Shown here piece after piece: positions 1 through 7,041 of a stretch of DNA of 39,114 bases. The DNA comes from Prochlorococcus sp. AG-402-L23 (GTDB lineage Bacteria; Cyanobacteriota; Cyanobacteriia; PCC-6307; Cyanobiaceae). The position numbers and the translations under genes were made by a program. Numbering within the stretch: the stretch's first letter is position 1; each line of letters opens with the position of its first letter. The stretch lies in the NCBI GenBank assembly GCA_003216635.1, contig QCIO01000013.1:1-39114 (forward strand), written 5' to 3'. Below the pieces are notes generated by a model. The model was not told the DNA's origin. It saw only the letters and a program-made list of their open reading frames with translations, and ran no database searches.

Positions 1-3000
1 AAAACTTATCTCATCACTTGATGCAGATACTGTTTGATAAGGTTCTTTAACTGCGGGTGCTTCCTCTACATCGGTGACAAAAATACTACCTTCCCCAGAT
101 AAAAATTCATTTCCTTCTACGTCTGTTGCTTTTAATTCCACAACATAAGCATTATCTTGATCACTATCAGTTGGATTTTCATAGTCAGGAGCTGAGATAA
201 AACTTACAACTCCTTCACTGGAGATAGTAAACAGATCAGAATCAGTTCCAATAATGCCCCATGTATATTCTTCATCCGCTGATACAGTTCCAACTACAAC
301 ATTATTTTCTTCAAAATAGTAAGAACTATTTTCACTGTCATCTCTGACATGATCCCCTGCAACAGTGAAGATAATACCTGGATCTTGATCTTCATTCTCA
401 TGTATCGTAACTGTTAATGTCTGAGTGGAAGAATTAGCAGAATCATCTGTGGCTTTTACAGTAACTATATAAGAATTGTTTGTATCCGAGTCGGTTGGAT
501 TTTCATAATCAGGTGCATTTACAAAAGATAAGACGCCTGTTGTTTCATCTATCGTAAATTCATCTTGATCAGCTCCACCGTCTATAGACCAGGTAACTGT
601 TTCATCTGCTGTAAAGATATGAGCTGCAGTTGCATGTTCTTCTCCTGTTATCAATGGAGCCACTTCATCTAGATCAGTTACATTTACAGTCACAAGCTGA
701 CCAGAGTTATTCCCTGCATTATCAGTTGCAATTACTGCAACTTTGTACGCATTATCACTTGATGTACTTCCTGGATTTTCATAATCAGGGGCATCTACAA
801 AAGATAAGGCTCCTGTTGATTCATCTATCGTAAACTTTTCTTTATCATTGCCCTCTTCTAGTGACCAGGTAACTGTTTCATCTGCTGTAAAGGTATGAAC
901 TGCAGTTGCATTTTCTTCTATAGATACAGAACTTGTTGAATCGTCTGCTGCTCCAGATGGTCCTGATATTGAGGGGTTAACTTCATCTAGATCAGTTTCA
1001 TCAATATCATTTATATTAATTGCTAAGTTTAAAAATGTACTGCTAGGACTAGCCTCAGTAAGCTGTCCTGTCCTTGAATCCATTACTACATCATTGTCTT
1101 TAGCTATCACTGTCAAATTAAAAACATTTGATTGATTGGATGAGTTTGGATTTTCGTAATCCGGAGCTACTTTGAAAGTTAGCTCGCCGGTTGAGCTATT
1201 AATTGTGAATTTATCATAATCTAGACTTTCTTCTAATGACCATGTTGCTGATTCATTTGCACTAAAACTGGTTATTTCAGTTTGGTTTTCGTATAAGTTT
1301 AAAGTTAATAAATCAAAGTTAAAATAGGGCTCTTCTTCATTTAAAACGATATCTTTTTCATTAATCTGATCATCATCATCATATTCAGTAATTGTTCCGT
1401 AGTTGTAATTGTATAAACCAAAAGAAGAAACGCTATCTTTAATGTTTGAAAAAACTTCCCCTCCATTTTTATTAGAAAAGTTGTAAATACTTACAGATCC
1501 ATCGTTGTTGATAAAAGATCCATAATTATTAATATATTCATACGTAGAACTAGTTCTACCTCCGGAAATAGATCCTTTATTACTAAAAGTTCCATAATTA
1601 TTTATCTTACCTTTTTTACCTATATTAATTTTTGAATTATTTATTATCTGACCATTATTAGTGAGAATGACATCTTCAGAAAGAGTTAATTCTGAATCAA
1701 CAATTAATGTTTCTCCAGCATTAATTGTATAGTTATTATTAATATTTGTGATTTCATTAATAATTTTATTTTGTTTTGGATAGGAAATTATTGAATAGGA
1801 AATTATAGGAGGTACGTTGTTTTCCTCATATTCAGTAATTGTTCCGTAGTTGTAATTGTATAAACCAAAAGAAGAAACGCTATCTTTAATGTTTGAAAAA
1901 ACTTCCCCTCCATTTTTATTAGAAAAGTTGTAAATACTTACAGAGCCATCCTTATTGATAAAAGATCCATAATTATTAATGTATTCATAAGTAGAGCTAG
2001 TTCTACCTCCGGAGATAGATCCAGTATTACTAAAAGTACCATAATTATTTATTTTTCCATTTTTACCTATATTAATTTTTGAATTATTTATTATCTGACC
2101 ATTATTAGTGAGAATGACATCTTCAGAAAGAGTTAATTCTGTATTGACAATTAATATTTCTCCATTATCGACAGTAAAGCTTTTTTCTAAATCTAGATCA
2201 GTTACATTTACAGTCACAAGCTGACCAGAGTCATTCCCTGCATTATCAGTTTCTAGTGATGGTGGTTCTAGTTCTGATTCAGTTTCTGGTAGATCAATAC
2301 CCCCAACAACCCCTCCCGAATCTATTGCCTCTGCATCTGCATCCGGAATTGGCGGGGTAGAACCAACACTAAGAGGAATACCATCAGGTCCAATTATCAC
2401 CAAATAATCATCTTCTGTTTCGAGTAGTCTCATTCCATGAGAAGTATTTAATGCAAAACCTTTAGCAAGATTTGGATCAGCAATTAATAGCGGATCAATT
2501 TTATCAAAGACTGGTGATTCTTTCTGATCTACATCGGTCCATTGAACCTCTCCCCAATCTATTGCCTCTGCATCTGCATTTTTACCTTCCCAATCAAGTT
2601 CTTCCCACTCAACCGCTCCCCAATTTATTGCCTCTGCATCTGCATTTTGACCTTCCCAATCAAGATCATTCCAATCAACCGCTCCCCAATCTATTGCCTC
2701 TGCATCTGCATTTTGACCTTCCCAATCAAGATCACCCCAATCAACCGCTCCCCAATCAAAATTATCTTCAACTGCTGAATCATCCCAATTAACCGAATCC
2801 CAAGAATAGTCTCCCCAATCTTGATCATCCGCAATTGGCGGGATATAACCATCATCTGGCGGCAAAAAAGCATTTTCTGTCTCAGGGTCTATTGCTGGTG
2901 GATAAGAACCTTCTGGCAGATCTTCTATCGGATCATAACCAGAATCTGGGGGCATAGGAGAAACTCCTATCAAAGGGTCTATTGCTGGCACATATGGTGC

Positions 3001-3516
3001 TGGGGAAGGAGTGGGCAATGGATCTGGAATAACTAACTCTAGTTCTGGAATATCTGGAAGATCATCTATCACTGGTTCTGGAATATCTGGAAGATCATCT
3101 ATCACTGGCACATATGGTTCTGATGAATCAAGATCCACCAAATCAATATCACTAATATCTATTTCCTCTGGATCTGCATCTGCATCTGGTAAAGAAGGCT
3201 CTGGCGATGGAACTGGCGATGGATCTGGCGATGGAGGTGGCGCTGGAGCTGGAGTATAAGCATAAAGCGCATACTCATAAACCACAAATGAATCTTCTGA
3301 ATCAAGATCACCCGAATCAACGTCTTCCAATTCGTCAGAAGAAAAAATTTCTCCATCTATTTCCTCTATATCTGCATCTGCATCTGGAATACCTAAAAAT
3401 GGTTCTGGTGAATCAAGATCACCCAAATCAACGTCTTCCAATTCGTCAGAAGAAAAAATTTCTCCATCTATTCCCCCTATATCTGGATCTGGTTTTGATA
3501 CTATTATTAACGTCAA
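1..3516 (-). CDS. Giant cadherin-like repeat surface protein (5' part; runs off the window)
   Basis: One frame is open on the minus strand from an in-frame TAG at 3526-3528 to base 1, so the C-terminus lies outside the window. From the N-terminus: acidic Pro/Asp-rich repeats with two copies of an IDGEIFSSDELEDVD block, a proline-rich stretch (about 3190-3260), Trp-rich 22-residue repeats (2540-2760), two near-identical Asn/Gly/Ser-rich blocks (447 bp apart), then at least four cadherin-like modules, each with an APDYENP motif (near 175, 490, 775 and 1150). Such modular proteins are usually surface-anchored or type I secreted adhesins. No ATG lies near the N-terminus; the only plausible start is TTG at 3514-3516, with no ribosome-binding site. 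A same-frame leader ORF upstream (3592-3675), followed by several stops, suggests that the original 5' end was lost or replaced. The adhesin role is inferred from architecture. Confidence 0.8.
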   Translation of the reverse strand, partial: MTLIIVSKPDPDIGGIDGEIFSSDELEDVDLGDLDSPEPFLGIPDADADIEEIDGEIFSSDELEDVDSGDLDSEDSFVVYEYALYAYTPAPAPPPSPDPSPVPSPEPSLPDADADPEEIDISDIDLVDLDSSEPYVPVIDDLPDIPEPVIDDLPDIPELELVIPDPLPTPSPAPYVPAIDPLIGVSPMPPDSGYDPIEDLPEGSYPPAIDPETENAFLPPDDGYIPPIADDQDWGDYSWDSVNWDDSAVEDNFDWGAVDWGDLDWEGQNADAEAIDWGAVDWNDLDWEGQNADAEAINWGAVEWEELDWEGKNADAEAIDWGEVQWTDVDQKESPVFDKIDPLLIADPNLAKGFALNTSHGMRLLETEDDYLVIIGPDGIPLSVGSTPPIPDADAEAIDSGGVVGGIDLPETESELEPPSLETDNAGNDSGQLVTVNVTDLDLEKSFTVDNGEILIVNTELTLSEDVILTNNGQIINNSKINIGKNGKINNYGTFSNTGSISGGRTSSTYEYINNYGSFINKDGSVSIYNFSNKNGGEVFSNIKDSVSSFGLYNYNYGTITEYEENNVPPIISYSIISYPKQNKIINEITNINNNYTINAGETLIVDSELTLSEDVILTNNGQIINNSKINIGKKGKINNYGTFSNKGSISGGRTSSTYEYINNYGSFINNDGSVSIYNFSNKNGGEVFSNIKDSVSSFGLYNYNYGTITEYDDDDQINEKDIVLNEEEPYFNFDLLTLNLYENQTEITSFSANESATWSLEESLDYDKFTINSSTGELTFKVAPDYENPNSSNQSNVFNLTVIAKDNDVVMDSRTGQLTEASPSSTFLNLAININDIDETDLDEVNPSISGPSGAADDSTSSVSIEENATAVHTFTADETVTWSLEEGNDKEKFTIDESTGALSFVDAPDYENPGSTSSDNAYKVAVIATDNAGNNSGQLVTVNVTDLDEVAPLITGEEHATAAHIFTADETVTWSIDGGADQDEFTIDETTGVLSFVNAPDYENPTDSDTNNSYIVTVKATDDSANSSTQTLTVTIHENEDQDPGIIFTVAGDHVRDDSENSSYYFEENNVVVGTVSADEEYTWGIIGTDSDLFTISSEGVVSFISAPDYENPTDSDQDNAYVVELKATDVEGNEFLSGEGSIFVTDVEEAPAVKEPYQTVSASSDEISF
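667..727 (-). repeat. 61-bp direct repeat, copy 1 (copy 2 at 2191-2251)
   Basis: The 61 bp at 667-727 recur at 2191-2251 with one visible mismatch. They encode the inter-module linker NAGNDSGQLVTVNVTDLD. The second copy sits at the junction between the N-terminal acidic region and the Asn-rich blocks, so it may mark where modules were joined by recombination. Confidence 0.8.
1381..2172 (-). repeat. Pair of near-identical ~345-bp direct repeats, 447 bp apart
   Basis: The segment beginning at 1381 recurs at 1828 with only a few substitutions over about 345 bp. Both copies encode an Asn/Gly/Ser-rich block with motifs such as LTLSEDVILTNNGQIINNS, NNYGTFSN and SISGGRTS. The short NNYG-type units suggest a beta-solenoid fold. 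The offset is exactly 149 codons, so frame is kept. This looks like a recent internal duplication of one domain. Confidence 0.85.
2540..2760 (-). repeat. 66-bp tandem repeat encoding a Trp-rich 22-residue unit
   Basis: Within the surface-protein gene, three to four copies of a 66-bp unit follow each other. Each encodes a unit of the form (D/E)W followed by GAVDWNDLDWEGQNADAEAI with small changes. Three Trp and many Asp/Glu per unit is an unusual composition. The nucleotide copies are very similar, so the array is recent or homogenised. Confidence 0.85.
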
Positions 3517-3591
3517 ATCTAATAACTAAAGTTTAATTATATTGTATTAAGAATTATCTTTTTTGAAATTAAATTGTTGTTAATCACATAA

Positions 3592-3675
3592 TTAAAATTT
3601 GAATTGGATAGTATTCCATAGTTCAACTACAAGAACTAATTCTTCTCTCGTTTCAAATTTATATCCTGAACTCAT
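3592..3675 (-). pseudogene. 27-residue leader ORF, possible remnant of a BspA-like N-terminus
   Basis: A minus-strand ATG at 3673-3675 opens a frame reading MSSGYKFETREELVLVVELW and ends at TAA 3592-3594 after 27 codons. It is in the same frame as the surface-protein ORF, but at least four stop codons separate them. The KFETREELVLVVELW start resembles the N-terminus I associate with BspA-like (DUF285) surface proteins of picocyanobacteria, where an F-x-T-K/R-E-E-L segment precedes the repeats; this is from memory. It lies 22 nt downstream of the conserved GGG of the repeated promoter-like element. It could be a translated leader peptide or the stranded first exon-like remnant of an older surface gene. 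Confidence 0.5.
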
Positions 3676-3694
3676 TAAATAAAGAAGTTAATTG

Positions 3695-3720
3695 CCCATT
3701 ATTTTAGATCGACTGTCAAT
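3695..3720 (-). promoter_or_regulatory. Repeated promoter-like element, copy 2 (17-mer + ATA + GGG)
   Basis: Read on the minus strand, this is ATTGACAGTCGATCTAA followed by A, ATA, AT and GGG. The same 17-mer, then C, ATA, GA and GGG, occurs at 13776-13801. Here GGG is 22 nt before the leader ATG (3675). The 17-mer contains TTGACA, but at 17-18 nt spacing there is only GGCAAT or GCAATT, a poor -10. The conserved GGG at a fixed distance from an ATG fits a phage-type promoter better. Cognate recognition by the island's own RNA polymerase is inferred. Confidence 0.55.
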
Positions 3721-4029
3721 GATAAAAGCTTGCATCAAAAAAGAAGTTGAACTCAGCCTTTAAATGAAAACAACCTCTTTAGGAATACTTAGCTTATTTT
3801 TATTTAGTAGGATTTGGCTGTTTAAAACAATCTAATTAAATTCTCTGGTGGAATATCAGCAATATTTAAATAGAAGCTAAAGTAATTTAAAACCATCTCA
3901 TTGAGAAATTATTACTTATCAAAATAGGTTTTTTAAGATTGCAAGTTATAAATTTGTGATCGAACATTTTACATATTAATTATTTAGCTTTTAATAGATA
4001 ATTAAACCAAAAATTAAAACAGTTTTAAC

Positions 4030-4605
4030 ATGAAATATGGAGATTATTATAAAATAATAGACATCAATGAAGATGTCATAAAAAAGATAGATAACAAAAT
4101 TTCAAATATGAATTTACAAATAAAAGATAGTTTAGTAAATAAAGGAAAATTAAGTAGACTAGATCCTAACCATAGAATTTCTAAGCAAGCATGGATAAAA
4201 GAAAAATCTCTTCTCAAATTTTTTTTTGATATTGGTCAAAAAGTTAATGGACTTTGTAATTGGAACTTTGATATTAAAGGTATTGAACCAATCCAATTTG
4301 GAATATATAGTGACGGAGGAAAATTTGATTGGCATTTAGATCAAAGCTCACAAGTATATTTTAAAAATGGGTCAATTAGAAAAATTAGTATGACTTTATT
4401 TATGAATAACCCCGATGAGTATGAAGGAGGTGAGTTTGATCTGGAAGTATTTAAACCAGAGACAAAAACTAGATATAAAACTTTTAAATTAAAAAAAGGT
4501 TCTGCAATCTTTTTTCAGTCTGATATTTACCATAGAGTCAGACCTGTCAGTTCAGGTGTGAGAAAATCCTTAGTAGCTTGGTACTCTGGACCAATCTTCA
4601 GATAA
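4030..4605 (+). CDS. 2OG-Fe(II) oxygenase (prolyl-4-hydroxylase-like)
   Basis: This 191-residue protein has the iron ligands and 2-oxoglutarate site of the double-stranded beta-helix dioxygenases: HLD at residues 102-104 (H102, D104), the distal His in DIYHRV (H168) and an Arg in GVRKS (R178). The EGGEFDLEV stretch before the distal His is typical of the PKHD / prolyl-4-hydroxylase-like group. Members oxidise proteins or small molecules using Fe(II), O2 and 2-oxoglutarate, and are frequent in cyanobacterial islands and cyanophages. The substrate cannot be read from the sequence. It faces away from the surface-protein gene and is followed by a tRNA-derived fragment at 4767. Confidence 0.85.
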   Translation: MKYGDYYKIIDINEDVIKKIDNKISNMNLQIKDSLVNKGKLSRLDPNHRISKQAWIKEKSLLKFFFDIGQKVNGLCNWNFDIKGIEPIQFGIYSDGGKFDWHLDQSSQVYFKNGSIRKISMTLFMNNPDEYEGGEFDLEVFKPETKTRYKTFKLKKGSAIFFQSDIYHRVRPVSSGVRKSLVAWYSGPIFR

Positions 4606-4952
4606 AATCGTGCACTTTGAAAAAATAATTTTTTATGGGATGAGAAAAAAGTTTTTTATGAAAAAGAGAGTAAATAATGACTTCTAAGCCTTGAAAGATA
4701 TTTTTTATAAAAAAATTACCATTTTGGTCTTTTATAGATGTCTATTATGAACTAGGATCTTATGAGCGGGGCGTGGCTCAGCTTGGTAACGCGGGTTTTG
4801 GGAGCACTTTTTGATTAACTCGAAAACTATTGCAAATACTAGGTTCTAAATAAATAAATTAATATACTGTCCTGTCAAAAAACGACACCCCATTGGGGGT
4901 CAACGACCGTGCATATACGTATATATATGACCTCAGAAATTTATGCCAAAAT
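4606..4952. other. Intergenic region with tRNA fragment and a C/G-rich hairpin
   Basis: Apart from the tRNA-Pro fragment, this stretch holds a compact hairpin near 4885-4900 (GAC-A-CCCC, loop ATT, GGGG-GTC) not followed by a T-run, and a TA-rich palindromic stretch (about 4911-4928). No coding sequence is supported. Confidence 0.45.
4767..4806 (+). pseudogene. 5' fragment of tRNA-Pro
   Basis: The 40 bases begin CGGGGCGTGGCTCAGC and continue through a D-loop (TTGGTAACGC) to an anticodon loop TTTTGGGA (anticodon TGG or GGG), then diverge. This matches the 5' half of bacterial tRNA-Pro; the T-arm and 3' acceptor strand are absent. It cannot be functional. In an island, such fragments usually mark integration or excision at a tRNA gene. 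Confidence 0.7.
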
Positions 4953-5162
4953 TTAAGAAGCTTTTCTAAAAAAGTTCCTACGCTTTCTATCAGTCATCTT
5001 GTTATACCTTTTATTTATTTCAGATATATAAGCTCTAGATTTTATTTCCTTTTCAATTTTCTCTGTCCGAAGCTTAAGGTCTCTTAGCTCCTCAATTGTT
5101 AAAGGTTTTTTCTTTTCTTTGGAACTGAAAAGTTTAAAAAGTGATTTAAAAGGATTTTTCAT
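4953..5162 (-). CDS. Small basic/charged protein, unknown
   Basis: The frame encodes MKNPFKSLFKLFSSKEKKKP followed by a strongly charged helical region rich in Lys, Glu and Arg, 69 residues from the ATG at 5160-5162. An upstream in-frame start (5195) would add MLYPLILLAWY, but the MKNPFK start looks more natural. The C-terminal half (from LTIEELRDLKLR) is predicted coiled-coil-like by its heptad pattern. I do not recognise a family. It sits between two tRNA-derived fragments, in the part of the island with sparse coding. Confidence 0.5.
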   Translation of the reverse strand: MKNPFKSLFKLFSSKEKKKPLTIEELRDLKLRTEKIEKEIKSRAYISEINKRYNKMTDRKRRNFFRKAS

Positions 5163-5261
5163 GTACCAAGCTAACAATATCAAGGGATATAGCAATAGAG
5201 AAAATTAGCTAAATTTAAGGATTATTCTTACTTTTAACTTTACAAATAGTAATCGTCTTTT

Positions 5262-5325
5262 TCCTTGTAATTCGTTGGTATGACATTGATGCACCGCATT
5301 TAGGATGCGGTTCCAAACAGTACTA
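5262..5325 (+). pseudogene. tRNA-Leu(UAG)-like anticodon-arm fragment
   Basis: The sequence around 5294-5310 forms a 5-bp stem CCGCA/TGCGG closing a 7-nt loop TTTAGGA, which is an anticodon arm with anticodon TAG. Upstream, TTCGTTGGTATGACA resembles a D-loop. No matching acceptor stem or T-arm is visible. I read it as a decayed tRNA piece; the exact tRNA identity is uncertain. Confidence 0.4.
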
Positions 5326-5490
5326 GAAAATTTATGATATTAATGTTTTATGCACTCAACCAAAGTGATCTCATGAAAGGTATAGAAAAAGTTATTTATT
5401 TTAAAAATGCAAACAAAAACATTAATCTCTCGTCTTCACTTAATTGTTGAAGAATTAAGGTAAGTAGACAGAGAATTTCCTGCACAACTT

Positions 5491-5754
5491 ATGTCAACTT
5501 ACTTTTATGTAATGAGTCATAACGGTTGTTATCAAGACGAAATGAGCGAACCACTTGCAATGGGTTCATCTTCATTATCAAGAAATCTTATGTATCTTGG
5601 CTGTAAGCATAGATCAGGGAAAACTGGTCTGTTCTTGGTAAGTAGGCAAAAATGCGATAAAAACTACAAGAGAAATCGGTGTTATCTTTCTCCAAAAGGA
5701 CTTATTCTTGCAAAAAAAATACAAGCCAGATTAGAAGGAAAGCAGCCGAATTAA
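5491..5754 (+). CDS. MarR-like winged-helix protein, short
   Basis: The 87-residue product has an N-terminal segment without recognisable domain, then a helix SSSLSRNLMYLG and a beta-wing RCYLSPKGLILAKKI. It resembles the C-terminal DNA-binding part of MarR-type proteins and aligns with the larger island regulator at 11059 (SKASASRLTDYL and LLKLTRKGKDLIEK). The usual N-terminal dimerisation helices are absent, so it is either a minimal wHTH protein or a truncated paralogue. The start ATG overlaps a CTTATGTCAAC motif (5488-5498) that recurs at the other island end, so the start is uncertain. A 9-bp hairpin follows the stop. Confidence 0.6.
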   Translation: MSTYFYVMSHNGCYQDEMSEPLAMGSSSLSRNLMYLGCKHRSGKTGLFLVSRQKCDKNYKRNRCYLSPKGLILAKKIQARLEGKQPN

Positions 5755-5759
5755 ATTAA

Positions 5760-5790
5760 AAGGAGTAGAAGCGTCAAAAAACTACTCCTT
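5760..5790 (+). terminator. Strong hairpin after the small winged-helix gene
   Basis: AAGGAGTAG (5760-5768) pairs perfectly with CTACTCCTT (5782-5790) around a 13-nt loop, six bases after the stop of the preceding gene. There is no T-run after it, so it may stabilise the mRNA end or terminate only weakly. Confidence 0.5.
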
Positions 5791-5838
5791 CCAACATTAA
5801 TAAATGAAAAAGATAGCACTCAAAGGTCTTGGTGATCT

Positions 5839-5982
5839 TTGAATAATGAAAGCAATAACCTTACTGCAAGAGTAAAGAAAGGAATATTCATCAATGGTCT
5901 TACACGAAGAACTTACAACCTCGATGCCATAGATATAAACCTCTTACTTTCCTCCATAAATAATGATTCTTGTTGCTCTTAA
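5839..5982 (+). CDS. Possible 47-residue protein, weak support
   Basis: A frame opening at TTG (5839-5841) reads LNNESNNLTARVKKGIFING and ends at TAA 5980-5982. The basic middle part (TARVKKGIFINGLTRRTYNL) looks protein-like, but there is no ATG and no ribosome-binding site. It lies between the winged-helix gene and the end of the RNA-polymerase cluster on the opposite strand. It could equally be a chance ORF. Confidence 0.25.
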   Translation: MNNESNNLTARVKKGIFINGLTRRTYNLDAIDINLLLSSINNDSCCS

Positions 5983-6004
5983 TCTCATCTTCTTCATTAG
6001 TTAA

Positions 6005-6181
6005 TTATTTAGCGATAATCCATTCACTCATTAACAATCTTGCTTTATCAACATCTTGGAGATTCTTATAGTGTTGAACTCTCGCATGAGCTGATTCAGC
6101 AATTTCGCCCTTAGACCAGAAACGAATGCGCTTGGTATGAGTGCAATTATCTCTCGTCAATTCTTTAGGTTCTTTGTTCAT
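6005..6181 (-). CDS. 58-residue basic protein at the end of the RNA-polymerase cluster
   Basis: The ATG at 6179-6181 opens a clean frame of 58 codons, MNKEPKELTRDNCTHTKRIR at the start and LLMSEWIIAK at the end. It begins 20 nt after the stop of the 279-residue gene, on the same strand, and so is probably co-transcribed with it. The sequence is basic and helical (SAHARVQHYKNLQDVDKARL). I do not recognise the family. Codon use and spacing favour a real gene. Confidence 0.65.
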   Translation of the reverse strand: MNKEPKELTRDNCTHTKRIRFWSKGEIAESAHARVQHYKNLQDVDKARLLMSEWIIAK

Positions 6182-6201
6182 GTTTATAAATAGAAAGTGG
6201 A

Positions 6202-7041
6202 TTAAACGTATTTAGGTCTACTTATTATTGGCTTTGCTAATTCAGATATCATCTCGTATTGATGTTGGAATGGTTCTAGTTGTGATCGCAATGCATCATT
6301 AACAAATACTTCTTCGGTATCAATTTGAGTAACTATCGTATTTAGTTGTTGAATCAGTTCTTTCTGTGAAGGTTTAACTGCTTCATGCTCAATATCAGTA
6401 GAGTCTTGGTGAATCACAAGCAGTCCATCATTAACTGGTATCTCAAATGCTTCACCTTGGTTAGGCATCAAGGCAGATCCTGATGTTTGTTGTGGTTCGG
6501 GTTGTTTAGTTGTATTAGTGGTCGTAAGTTCTGGCGTACCAAAACTATCGCTACGACTACCTTTATTTCTAAACTTTGGTTGAAATTTACTATCAAAGAA
6601 ACCACCGAGATAACCTCTCATGGCTTTGATAGAAGGTAATCCTTTATATTTTCTTAAATACATAAGACTGTCATATGCAAGAGCAGTTCCTTCTGATCTT
6701 GAAAATAGGATTAAATGAGAAACGGATGCAGCTTCAGCTAAAGATTGAGAATGAGAAAGCCCATCCATTAATTCTTTGTACTGCTTATAAGCAACAAGAT
6801 TATTACTAATAACATCTTGTGACCAACCTTCCTCACTCATAGCTGTTGTTAAAGCTCTATGTTCTTTTGATCTTTGAGGATAACTATTTTTATATTCAGC
6901 AATTTTTCCAATAATTATCATTCTTTCCTTTTGAGCTTTTTGACGAGCTTCAAGGTAAGACAAAACATTAGCTTTGATTTCAGTAATTAATTGACCAAAC
7001 TCTGCTGAGTGTTCGGAATTAATTATTTGTATTAAAGACAT
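6202..7041 (-). CDS. Unknown 279-residue protein in the T7-type RNA-polymerase cluster
   Basis: The product begins with a helical region of about 150 residues, rich in Lys, Glu and Ala, including KERMIIIGKIAEYKN and LTTAMSEEGWSQDVISNNLV; the latter could be a helix-turn-helix. A low-complexity linker (about residues 165-195, Thr/Gln/Pro-rich) is followed by a C-terminal helical segment. No enzyme motif is visible. The layout, a possible DNA-binding N-terminus and a flexible tail, would suit a replication or partition protein, but this is a guess. It is encoded downstream of the phage-type RNA polymerase after a 395-bp gap. Confidence 0.75.
   Translation of the reverse strand: MSLIQIINSEHSAEFGQLITEIKANVLSYLEARQKAQKERMIIIGKIAEYKNSYPQRSKEHRALTTAMSEEGWSQDVISNNLVAYKQYKELMDGLSHSQSLAEAASVSHLILFSRSEGTALAYDSLMYLRKYKGLPSIKAMRGYLGGFFDSKFQPKFRNKGSRSDSFGTPELTTTNTTKQPEPQQTSGSALMPNQGEAFEIPVNDGLLVIHQDSTDIEHEAVKPSQKELIQQLNTIVTQIDTEEVFVNDALRSQLEPFQHQYEMISELAKPIISRPKYV

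Larger units (their letters stand above)
3517..4029. other. Intergenic region between surface protein and oxygenase
   Basis: This divergent spacer holds the leader ORF (3592-3675) and the promoter-like element (3695-3720), both on the minus strand. The remainder, about 3721-4029, is AT-rich with no convincing ORF. It presumably contains the plus-strand promoter of the oxygenase at 4030, but I cannot single it out. Confidence 0.5.

Noticed and set aside
2472-3536. Several plus- and minus-strand frames over the Trp- and Asp-rich repeats
   Set aside because: They are repeat-driven shadows of the surface-protein frame. Low-complexity repeats such as LPNLLPLHLHF arise from reading the repeat in the wrong frame.
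4893-5087. Plus-strand frame MGVNDRAYTYIYDLRN...
   Set aside because: It is opposite to the better-supported basic protein at 4953-5162 and has no family features.
5354-5460. Short ORF MKGIEKVIYFKNANKNINLS
   Set aside because: Only 25 codons with no conserved feature or ribosome-binding site.
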